From assembly GCA_964372095.1 (NCBI GenBank), contig CAYJPV010000028.1, positions 7,543-71,542 on the forward strand: a DNA stretch of 64,000 nt. The letters run 5' to 3'. Source of the DNA: CAYJPV01 sp964372095. GTDB lineage: Bacteria > Acidobacteriota > Vicinamibacteria > Vicinamibacterales > JAKQTR01. The notes below the pieces were generated by a model. It made no database searches. It saw only the letters and a program-made list of their open reading frames with translations, and was not told where the DNA came from. Below, piece after piece: positions 41,932 through 49,535 of this stretch. A program made the translations under genes and the position numbers. The first letter of the stretch is position 1. Each line of letters opens with the position of its first letter.

Positions 41932-43302
41932 ATGCGCATCATCCGCCCCATGATGACCGGGCCTCTCGCACTGGTCCTGGCGCTCGTCGCCGCAGGCAGT
42001 CACGCGCAGACCATCACGGCGGGGCCGGCCGGCACCACGGCCAGCGCCACGGCTGCGCCGACCATTCCGCGCTGGGCCCGCGTGTCGTTCTTCGGTCATG
42101 GCGCCGCGACGTCCCAGGCCGATGGCGGGTCGTCCACGTTCAGCGAAGTGACCACCAGCATCGCTGCCCGCTCGCCCCAGCGGCCTGAGGGCGGGTTCGA
42201 GTACGGCCTCGATGCCCGGTTCGGGGCCTACCCCTCCTCCGAGGACCGCGATCAGCGCGTCTCCGTCTACGACGCGTACGTGGGCCAACGGCTGGCCGGG
42301 GGACGCCTGTTCGTGAGAGCCGGGCAGATGTGGCTGAATGACCTTGGCGCGCTCGGGTCGGTCGCGGGCGGGCACGTGGAGTTCAAGCAGGGCGGATCCA
42401 GTCAGGCCATGCGCTGGAGAGCCGGCGCGTTCGGCGGTCTCGAACCGAAGATCCTCGAGCCTGGCTATGTGTCGGGCATCACCAAGTTCGGCGGCTATGT
42501 GGCGCTCGATGGCAACGGGGCCCGGAAACACGTGGTGGGGTACGTCGGTGTCAGGAACAAGAGCCTGACGGAGCGTTCGGTGATCAGCGTGACGAACTAC
42601 GTGCCCGTCCGCCAGTCTTTCTTCCTGTACCAGGCGGCGGAATTCGACATCTCGGGCCCCGGCGGCGAAGGGAACGGGGGCTTGACGTACGTGTTCGCCA
42701 ACGCGAGGCTGTCGCCGACCCGCCGCGCCGACGTGCAGGTGACCTATCACCGGGGCCGATCGATCGATGCCCGTACCATCACGGACGACATCCTCAACGG
42801 CAGGCCCGTCTCGGCGAAGATGCTCGACGGATACCTGTTCGAGTCGACCAGCGGCCGGATCTCGGTGGAGGTGGTGAAGAACGTCCGCGTGTTCGCCGGG
42901 TACGGCCAGGACAAGAACGGCAGCGGCGACGAAGCCACGGGCCGCCTCACCGCAGGGCTGTATTCATCGAACCTGTTCGGCACGGGAATCGACGTCAACG
43001 TCACCGACTACCGTTATCATCGCGGGTCGGCTTCTTCGTACGATTCCTGGTACGTGTCGGTGGGACGATCCCTCGGTTCGAGAGTCTACCTCACAGGCGA
43101 GTACTCCACGTCGCTCTCGGTGATTCGGTACACCCAATCGAGCGGCGTGGTGATCGAAACCAGACCGTCAACCAGGCGGTTCGGCGGATCCGCGATGGTC
43201 CACCTGAACCGCACGTTGTCGCTGATGCTCACCGGCGAACACACGACCGGCAACGACTACCACGAAAACCGGCTCCTGACCGGTCTCACATACCGGTTCT
43301 GA
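41932..43302 (+). CDS. Outer-membrane beta-barrel protein (porin-like, partner of multiheme cytochrome)
   Basis: 456 residues. Signal peptide ending near SHAQ (MRIIRPMMTGPLALVLALVA start). The mature part shows many amphipathic strands (FEYGLDARFGAYPS, VSVYDAYVGQRLAGGRLFVRAGQ in part, SLMLTGEHTTGND) and ends LLTGLTYRF, the terminal Phe being a BAM signal. It has no CxxCH, so electrons would pass through the adjacent cytochrome. It starts 15 bp after the cytochrome stop with GGGGGAGA nearby, so the two are cotranscribed. Its stop is immediately adjacent to the end of the convergent PDZ gene. Confidence 0.82.
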   Translation: MRIIRPMMTGPLALVLALVAAGSHAQTITAGPAGTTASATAAPTIPRWARVSFFGHGAATSQADGGSSTFSEVTTSIAARSPQRPEGGFEYGLDARFGAYPSSEDRDQRVSVYDAYVGQRLAGGRLFVRAGQMWLNDLGALGSVAGGHVEFKQGGSSQAMRWRAGAFGGLEPKILEPGYVSGITKFGGYVALDGNGARKHVVGYVGVRNKSLTERSVISVTNYVPVRQSFFLYQAAEFDISGPGGEGNGGLTYVFANARLSPTRRADVQVTYHRGRSIDARTITDDILNGRPVSAKMLDGYLFESTSGRISVEVVKNVRVFAGYGQDKNGSGDEATGRLTAGLYSSNLFGTGIDVNVTDYRYHRGSASSYDSWYVSVGRSLGSRVYLTGEYSTSLSVIRYTQSSGVVIETRPSTRRFGGSAMVHLNRTLSLMLTGEHTTGNDYHENRLLTGLTYRF

Positions 43303-44301
43303 TCAGGACTGCCGCTCTCCCTGGATGACGACTTTCGGCTTGGGCGCCGCGGCTTTCTCGATCGTCGCCTTCAGCGTCAGCGCCTTCTTGTCGCGCATCA
43401 CGGTGACGGATACCTCGCCCGACTTGTCGCGCAACTCGGCCACGATGTCGCCGGGTTCTTTCACGGCTGTCCCGTCGATGGCCGTGACCACGTCACCGGC
43501 CTTGATCCCGGCTTTCGCGGCGGGCGTGTCTTTCTGGACGCTCGACACCAGGGCGCCTTCTTTCACGCCAAAGAACTCGGCCAGCTCGGGCGTGAGGCTC
43601 TGCAAGGTCACGCCGAGGCGGCCCCGGTTTGCCGAAAACGACAGCATCCCGGCTCCCGGTTCGCCCTGCCAGTGGAACTCGCCCATGGGCCCGAGTTCAA
43701 AATGCCGTCCGTCGCGCGGCAACACGCGGAGCTGGCGTTCGAGTTCCTGGCGGCGTTTGAGCTGGCGATCGGCATCCGAACGCATGCCGGGTTGGTCGAG
43801 CCAGACGCGCACGTCGCGATCGACCGCGGCTTCTTCCGGCGCCACCGACAGCGCCATCCGCTTCCCGTCGCGCATCACGTCCAGCTTCACCGTCCGCCCC
43901 GACGGCGTTTCGCGCACGAGGCGCGTGAACTGCGTGACGCTCCGGACGGTTTCGCCGTCGAACGACAGGGCTACGTCGCCTTTCAGCACACCCCCCTTGG
44001 CCGCGGGCGAGTCTTTGTCGACGTCCTCAATCACCACGCCCGCCTGCCCCGGCAGCTTCATCTTCGTGGCGTCGTCGGCCGTCACATCCCGCACGCTGAC
44101 GCCCAGCCGTACGCCGCCCAACGCCCCGGCCTGGAAGAACTCCGGGAGCCGCTCGCGCACGATGACCCGCTGGTCGCCGTCGTCACTTCGGGTAATCGTG
44201 AATGTCTGCTGCTGACCCGCAACCGGCGCGGACGCCGCCACTACCAGCGCCACCACACCGAGCACGGCCATCGCCCCGCCGGCTACCTTCCACACACGCA
44301 T
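43303..44301 (-). CDS. Exported protein with two PDZ domains, no protease domain
   Basis: 332 residues. Signal peptide MRVWKVAGGAMAVLGVVALV...APVAG. PDZ 1 at about 60-150 (LGVSVRDVTADDATKMKLPGQAGVVIEDV in parts, then KGDVALSFDGETVRSVTQF) and PDZ 2 at about 225-315 (LGVTLQSLTPELAEFFGV, KAGIKAGDVVTAIDGTAVKEPGDI). The linker is charged and helical. No Ser-protease triad is present, so it differs from DegP/HtrA. It probably binds C-termini of envelope proteins; partner unknown. Its 3' end abuts the barrel gene. Confidence 0.85.
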   Translation of the reverse strand: MRVWKVAGGAMAVLGVVALVVAASAPVAGQQQTFTITRSDDGDQRVIVRERLPEFFQAGALGGVRLGVSVRDVTADDATKMKLPGQAGVVIEDVDKDSPAAKGGVLKGDVALSFDGETVRSVTQFTRLVRETPSGRTVKLDVMRDGKRMALSVAPEEAAVDRDVRVWLDQPGMRSDADRQLKRRQELERQLRVLPRDGRHFELGPMGEFHWQGEPGAGMLSFSANRGRLGVTLQSLTPELAEFFGVKEGALVSSVQKDTPAAKAGIKAGDVVTAIDGTAVKEPGDIVAELRDKSGEVSVTVMRDKKALTLKATIEKAAAPKPKVVIQGERQS

Positions 44302-44673
44302 AAGTGCCTCCTGATCGGCTTTCGGCTTTCGGCCTGCTTCCGGCTTCGGTAGTAGTAAGTAGGCAGTAGGAAGTAGGCAGTAGCCCCCGGGGGGGGTGCC
44401 TGCTCTCTACCGCCTACTGTCTACTGTCTACTTGCTACTTCCTGCTACCTATATGACGCCCAACCGCCGCCAATGGCCGTTCAGTGAATCTCGGGGCCGA
44501 ATCGGCCGATAGTAAGTAGGCGTCCTACATCGGGGCGTAGACTACGGGCTACGGGCTCCGGGCTCCGGGCTCCGGGCTACAGGCACAGCCCGGATCCTGT
44601 ATGTACGTAGCCCCGGGGCTACGTACCCCTTGGCCGATAGCCGTAAGCCGCAGGCCGCTAGCCTGGAGTATCG
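44302..44673. repeat. Long divergent gap: heptad arrays and a 24-bp palindrome
   Basis: CGGCTTT units near 44320, AGTAGGC/AGTAGGA units (44349-44382) facing CTACTGT/CTACTTG units (44411-44448), GGGCTCC units (44547-44580), then the palindrome at 44604-44627 and CCGCAGG-type units. The remaining 44450-44545 is unique. Promoters for the PDZ gene and the HPt-REC gene must lie here but I cannot place them. Confidence 0.75.
44604..44627. repeat. Perfect 24-bp palindrome
   Basis: The half-site GTACGTAGCCCC is followed by its exact complement. Related half-sites occur at about 21123, 48598, 48692 and, inside copA, at 60091. It lies 47 bp upstream of the HPt-REC gene. Confidence 0.85.
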
Positions 44674-46272
44674 ATGTCCGACAAGACCATCAATCTCATG
44701 GACCAGGGGTCCGAGGAGGACCCGGAAACGGCCATGCGGGATGCGCGGCAACGGTTTATTGCCGCGTTTCCGAGGCGGGCTGATTCGATCGGGCTGCTGC
44801 TCAACACGGTGACCACGCTGGGCGTGAAGGGCCCGGTGGGGCCGCTGCGCGAGATCGTGCACCGGACGGCCGGCCTTGCCGGCACACTGGGGTTCCCGAC
44901 CGTCTCGGCCCGGGCCCGCGACCTCGAAGAACTGCTCGACCAGGCCGACCGCCAGCCCGTTGACGGTTCACGGGTCAACCAGGTGTTCGACGCCCTGCGT
45001 GATGGCTTCACCGAAGATCTGACGGCACCCCCCTCGTGGGCGGTCACCGCTCCGGTGCTGAACCGGTCCCGGCGCATCATGGTCGTGGAAGACGACGAAG
45101 ACCAGCGCGAGGTGGTCTCCATCCACCTGCGGGCCGCCGGTTTTACGGTGCTGCCCGTCGGCGAAGGCGACAAGGTGGTGGAAGCCGCCTTGCGGCTGCG
45201 GCCGGACCTGATTCTGCTCGACGCCAACCTGCCCGGCCTCGATGGGTATTCCGTGTGCCGGCTGCTCAAGGCCGACCCGGCCCTGGCGGGTACGCCCGTC
45301 ATTTTCACGACCGTCCGCTCGAAAGTGGACGACAAGGCGGTGGGCCTCCTGCTGGGCGCCGACGAATACCTGACCAAGCCTCTCGACCTGACGGAAGTCG
45401 TCCTGCGCATCACGATTCTCCTCGACCGCAAGACCCGGAAAGACCTCCCGGCCTCGGAGGAGTGGACGCCGGCCGCCAGCGACGTCAAGGACCTCGATTA
45501 CGAGAGTTTCGTGGTCGTTGCCCGCGAACAACTGGGCCGGTCCCCCGCCGTGCTGGCCCTGGTCAGGGTGCCCGAATCGCGGCTGATGGAAGTCTTCACC
45601 GCGCTTCGCGCCGACCTGCGCCGGCGCGACGTCGTGGCTTGCTACGATCCGTCACACCTGATCCTCCTGATGGCCGACATGCCGCCCGCCAAGGCTGCCG
45701 ACCGTCTGGCGGACATCATCGCCAACCTCGGGCCCGGCTCGCTGCCCCGCTTCCACGTGGGGATCGCCTGGTCGGAAACGCCCGGCGCCAAGCCGTTCGA
45801 GACGCTGATTGGGGAAGCCGACCTGGCTGTGGCGTCCGCGAGGCGTCGCGGGGTGGTGACGGTCATCGCCGGCGACGAACCCGTCGAGGAACCGCCGGCC
45901 GGGACGACGCCAATCAAGGGCACGATTGTGCTCGCCGACGACGATTCGAACGTCACCACGCTGGTCGACGCCCAGTTCAAGGCCGCCGGATACCGGACGT
46001 TCCTGGCCCTCGACGGCGCTCAGGCCCTTGCGGCCATCGAAACCCACCATCCCGACGTCGTCATCGTGGACATGATGATGCCGCGCATGACCGGGTTCGA
46101 CGTGTTGTCGCGGCTGCGCCATATGGCGACGCGGCCCCGCATCATGGTGCTGTCGGCCCGCGGTCACGAACAGGACGTGACGCGGGCGTTCGCGCTCGGG
46201 GCCGACGACTACGTGACCAAGCCGTTCAGCCCACAGGAATTGCTGGCGCGGGTGGAGAGGTTGCTGCAATGA
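44674..46272 (+). CDS. Multidomain response regulator: HPt - REC - degenerate GGDEF - REC
   Basis: 532 residues. An HPt-like N-terminus (REIVHRTAGLAGTLGFPTV, candidate His in IVHRT), receiver 1 (about 131-250: MVVEDDEDQ, LILLDANLPGLDG, TKPLD), a GGDEF-like region (about 270-400) in which the signature GGDEF is replaced by YDPSH (VVACYDPSHLILLM), so no diguanylate cyclase activity is expected, and receiver 2 (about 413-530: VLADDDSN, VIVDMMMPRMTGF, TKPFSPQEL). It resembles PleD-type proteins turned into phosphorelay hubs. A single-domain receiver and histidine kinase follow. Confidence 0.85.
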   Translation: MSDKTINLMDQGSEEDPETAMRDARQRFIAAFPRRADSIGLLLNTVTTLGVKGPVGPLREIVHRTAGLAGTLGFPTVSARARDLEELLDQADRQPVDGSRVNQVFDALRDGFTEDLTAPPSWAVTAPVLNRSRRIMVVEDDEDQREVVSIHLRAAGFTVLPVGEGDKVVEAALRLRPDLILLDANLPGLDGYSVCRLLKADPALAGTPVIFTTVRSKVDDKAVGLLLGADEYLTKPLDLTEVVLRITILLDRKTRKDLPASEEWTPAASDVKDLDYESFVVVAREQLGRSPAVLALVRVPESRLMEVFTALRADLRRRDVVACYDPSHLILLMADMPPAKAADRLADIIANLGPGSLPRFHVGIAWSETPGAKPFETLIGEADLAVASARRRGVVTVIAGDEPVEEPPAGTTPIKGTIVLADDDSNVTTLVDAQFKAAGYRTFLALDGAQALAAIETHHPDVVIVDMMMPRMTGFDVLSRLRHMATRPRIMVLSARGHEQDVTRAFALGADDYVTKPFSPQELLARVERLLQ

Positions 46273-46337
46273 GAAGCGGGGGAAGTGGGAAGTAGGCAGT
46301 AGGAAGTAGGAAGTAGGAAGGGAGTTCAATCGCCGTT
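46273..46337. repeat. Short GTAGGAA array
   Basis: AAGTAGGCAGTAGGAAGTAG-type units at 46289-46320, in one orientation only, between two cotranscribed regulator genes. Confidence 0.8.
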
Positions 46338-46700
46338 ATGAAACTGTTGCTCGCTGAAGACGAACCGGATGTGCAGTTGATTGCGCGCCTGTCGCTGAAG
46401 AAGGCGGGGTTTCAGGTGACGACGGTGAACAACGGCATCGAGGCGCTCGAGCGCGTGGCCGTGGAGCGCCCTGACGTCATCCTGCTCGACTGGATGATGC
46501 CCGACATGGACGGCTTCGAGACCTGCAAACGTCTGAAAGGTGATCCCGCCACGCGGGACATTCCGGTGGTATTCCTGACGGCCAAGGTGCAGGAATCCGA
46601 AGTGGCCAAGGCTCTGGCCCTGGGGGCTTCGGGGTGTATCGGCAAGCCGTTCGACGCGCTGACACTTGGGAACCAGGTAAGGACGATTCTGGGATTGTGA
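46338..46700 (+). CDS. Single-domain response regulator (CheY-like)
   Basis: 120 residues, one receiver domain: KLLLAEDEPDVQ (acidic pair), VILLDWMMPDMDGFE with the phospho-acceptor Asp, VVFLTAKVQ, and GKPFDALTL with the conserved Lys. There is no output domain, so it acts by protein contact or as a phosphate relay. Its TGA overlaps the GTG start of the histidine kinase (GTGA at 46697-46700), so the two are translationally coupled and probably cognate. Confidence 0.92.
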   Translation: MKLLLAEDEPDVQLIARLSLKKAGFQVTTVNNGIEALERVAVERPDVILLDWMMPDMDGFETCKRLKGDPATRDIPVVFLTAKVQESEVAKALALGASGCIGKPFDALTLGNQVRTILGL

Positions 46701-48604
46701 GTATTCGTTCGCGGATCTTCGCCGTGATTGGGGTGGTCGTTGCCGCCGCCCTGGTGCAAGTCCTGCTCGTTGACTATTTCGAAGGTCAACGAACCGAGGC
46801 CACCAACAAGCTCGTGGTGTCGCTCGATCGGCTGGACAACCAGACGCAGTTGGGCCGCCTCATCATCCAGATGGACGGCGCGCTGCGGACCTACGCGTTG
46901 AGCGGCGACCCGGCGTTCCGCGAACAGTATGAGAAGGCGTATTCCGACTTCGAACGGACGGTGACGGTGCTGCCCCAGAGCATCGGGGACCCGGACCAGG
47001 AAGCCCGGCTGACGCTGCTGGACGAAGCCGTTCGCGACTGGCACCAGAATGCGTCGGAAGTGGTCCTCACGCGCCGCAGCCTCGGCGCGATGACGCTGGC
47101 AGAGTTCGCCGAGCTGAGCGACGCCAGGATGGCGAAGGTCCTGGGCCGGCTGAGTCAGTTCGAATCCCTCGCGCGCAACCGGTTCAACGTACAGCGGGAC
47201 ACGGCCACCTCGACGTCGCTGATGGCCACGTTGTTCATGCTGGCGGTGCCGTCAGTGGCCGTCGTGATGCTGCTGATGCTGGTGTTCCTGCTTGCGCGGA
47301 TCGTGCTCGATCCCCTGGCCACCATCGCGCAGTCGGCGCGGCAGATCTCGGGCGGCAACTTCGACGTGCAGTTGCCCGAGTCGCGGCGCGACGAACTGGG
47401 CGCCCTCATCGACGCCTTCAAGGACATGACCAGCGCCGTGCAGCGGCGCCAGCGCGAGTTGACCGACGCCCTCGCGCGCGAACGCGAAGTGTCGCGGCTG
47501 AACGCGACGCTGCGGACGAAAGCCGAGCAGGAACATGCCCGGCTGCTGGCGACGGTGTCGACCGTGCCCGCGGCACTGGTGATCCTGGAGGCCTCGACGG
47601 GCCGGATCGTGCTCCAGAACCTCGCCGCCGACGCCCTCATCGGCCGCGAACCCGATGACGAGGCGGAACGGCCGGCGTACTGGGATCGTTTCCACGCAAC
47701 CACCCGGGACGGCACACCGTGCCAGACCCAGGACTGGGGCCCGGCGCGGGCCCTGCGGGGCGAACTGGTGGTCGGCCAGGAACTGGTGATTCAGCAGGCC
47801 GACGGACGCCGGATTCCGATCCTCGTCAGCGCCGCGCCGTTGCGTGATGACCGCGGCGCCATCACGGGCGCCGTCGGCGCGTTCCAGGACATCACGAACC
47901 TGTACGAAGTCGACCGCCTCAAGACCGAGTTCGTGTCGATCGTGTCGCACGAACTGCGCACCCCGCTGACCTCGATCAAAGGCGCGCTGCAGCTGATCCA
48001 GGCCGAAGCGAACTGGGAAGATCCCGACCACGGCACGCTCATCGACGTGGCGTTGTCGAACACCGACCGCCTCGTCCGCATCATCAACGACATCCTCGAC
48101 ATCTCGAAGATCGAAGCCGGCAAACTCGAACTGAACGTGCGGCCGTACGATGCCACGGAACTCGTGCGGCTCTCGACGCAGGCCGTCGAGTCGATTGCCG
48201 TGGGCGCGTCAGTCACGATTGCGCCCGTCATTCCTGCGGACGTGCCGCGCGTCATGGCCGACCCCGACCGGTCCGTGCAGGCCATGGTGAACCTGCTGTC
48301 GAATGCCCTGAAGTACGCGCCGCCACGCAGTCAGGTGGTCGTGGACGTGTCTCGCGACGGAGACAGCCACCTGCGCTTTGCGGTGAGCGACACCGGACGC
48401 GGTATCCCCGCGGACAAACTGGATCAGCTGTTCCAGAAGTTCCAGCAGGTGGACGGGGCCGACACCCGCAAGTTCCGCGGCACGGGTCTGGGCCTGGCCA
48501 TCACCAAAGCCCTGATCGAAATGCAGGGCGGCACCGTGGCCGTGAAGAGCGTGGTCGGCCAGGGCTCCACCTTCTCGCTCACAATCCCGATATCTCGTAC
48601 GTAG
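46697..48604 (+). CDS. Sensor histidine kinase with periplasmic sensor, HAMP and PAS domains
   Basis: 635 residues from the GTG at 46697. Membrane helix 1 (about 8-26), a periplasmic four-helix CHASE3-like region, helix 2 (about 183-208), a HAMP domain, a coiled coil (RQRELTDALAREREVSRLN), a PAS domain (about 285-400), then HisKA with the phospho-His in FVSIVSHELRTPLTSIKGAL (near residue 418) and an intact ATPase (AMVNLLSNALKYAPP, VSDTGRGIP, FRGTGLGLAITKALI). It autophosphorylates and should feed the CheY-like protein it overlaps. Confidence 0.93.
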   Translation: MSIRSRIFAVIGVVVAAALVQVLLVDYFEGQRTEATNKLVVSLDRLDNQTQLGRLIIQMDGALRTYALSGDPAFREQYEKAYSDFERTVTVLPQSIGDPDQEARLTLLDEAVRDWHQNASEVVLTRRSLGAMTLAEFAELSDARMAKVLGRLSQFESLARNRFNVQRDTATSTSLMATLFMLAVPSVAVVMLLMLVFLLARIVLDPLATIAQSARQISGGNFDVQLPESRRDELGALIDAFKDMTSAVQRRQRELTDALAREREVSRLNATLRTKAEQEHARLLATVSTVPAALVILEASTGRIVLQNLAADALIGREPDDEAERPAYWDRFHATTRDGTPCQTQDWGPARALRGELVVGQELVIQQADGRRIPILVSAAPLRDDRGAITGAVGAFQDITNLYEVDRLKTEFVSIVSHELRTPLTSIKGALQLIQAEANWEDPDHGTLIDVALSNTDRLVRIINDILDISKIEAGKLELNVRPYDATELVRLSTQAVESIAVGASVTIAPVIPADVPRVMADPDRSVQAMVNLLSNALKYAPPRSQVVVDVSRDGDSHLRFAVSDTGRGIPADKLDQLFQKFQQVDGADTRKFRGTGLGLAITKALIEMQGGTVAVKSVVGQGSTFSLTIPISRT

Positions 48605-48736
48605 CCCCGGACCTCCCGCCTCCGCGCGAAGCGCTACGGCGAGGCCTCGACGAAGTTCGAAGAACGTAGTCGGGTCAGGTCCGGGGTCCCAGTACGTAGC
48701 CCCGGGACCCTTTTTTCTGTATCCTTATCGCCACAG
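48605..48736. repeat. Dispersed GTAGCCCCGGACCT element after the kinase
   Basis: From 48598: GTACGTAGCCCCGGACCT, a GCGCGAAGCGC hairpin region, then AGGTCCGGGG (48678-48687), complementary to CCCCGGACCT at 48604-48613. The element ends in an intrinsic terminator. Confidence 0.75.
48684..48716 (+). terminator. Intrinsic transcription terminator
   Basis: GGGTCCC (48684-48690), a 13-base loop, GGGACCC (48704-48710), then TTTTTT (48711-48716). It lies between the kinase and a second kinase-like gene that begins 20 bp later. Confidence 0.8.
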
Positions 48737-49393
48737 GTGACTGACTTCCTCTCGTCGCTCGTCCACGAACTCCGGACGCCGCTGACGGCGCTGCGCGGGT
48801 CTCTCGGCCTGCTCACCAGCGAGTCGGACGACGCGGATGCCGTGCGCGAGTTTTCGGGGATTGCCCTGCGCAACGCGTCCAAACTGGCTTACCTGCTCGA
48901 CGATGTGGCCGCGTACGCGAGACTGCTGGACCCGGACTGCCCCGTGGTGATGGCGCCGGTGGACCTGTCGCTGCTGCTCGAAGACGCCGCTGAGCGGGGG
49001 CAGCCGTTTGCCGAAGAACGAGGCGTTACGATCGAGGCGCAGTTGGTGACCTTCGACACGTTGGCCGACGAAACCCTGTTGCGTGATGCCGTGGCGCGGA
49101 TGATGCGGTATGCCGTTCGCGTGACGCCCCGCGACGGCGTAGTGAAGCTGGGTGCCGAAGTCGTGGCCGGCCGCGTCGTCATCCGCGTGGCAGACCAGGG
49201 GCAGCCCGTGGCCGAAGGGGACTACGAGGGCGTCTTTGAACCGTTCAATCCCGTCGCCCGCCGGGGCGATGCGGGCGACCGCGTGGGCCTGGATCTCGCC
49301 ATTGCCCGGGCGATCGCCGAACGCCACGACGGCAACATCGAGTACCGCCAGATCACCGGCGGCGGCGTGGTGAGGATCACGGTGGGGGGGTAG
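48737..49393 (+). CDS. Truncated histidine-kinase-like protein with degenerate ATPase domain
   Basis: 218 residues from a GTG. It begins directly at HisKA (TDFLSSLVHELRTPLTALRGSLG, with a conserved H-box) with no sensor region. The ATPase half is decayed: the N-box asparagine is missing (DAVARMMRYAVRV), the G1 box reads VADQGQP, and the G2 box is GDRVGLDLAIARAI. It may bind a receiver or dimerise with the upstream kinase rather than phosphorylate; or it is a remnant. It starts 20 bp after an intrinsic terminator with no clear ribosome site. The stop TAG comes from a CAGTAGT array. Confidence 0.7.
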   Translation: MTDFLSSLVHELRTPLTALRGSLGLLTSESDDADAVREFSGIALRNASKLAYLLDDVAAYARLLDPDCPVVMAPVDLSLLLEDAAERGQPFAEERGVTIEAQLVTFDTLADETLLRDAVARMMRYAVRVTPRDGVVKLGAEVVAGRVVIRVADQGQPVAEGDYEGVFEPFNPVARRGDAGDRVGLDLAIARAIAERHDGNIEYRQITGGGVVRITVGG

Positions 49394-49535
<142 letters not shown>

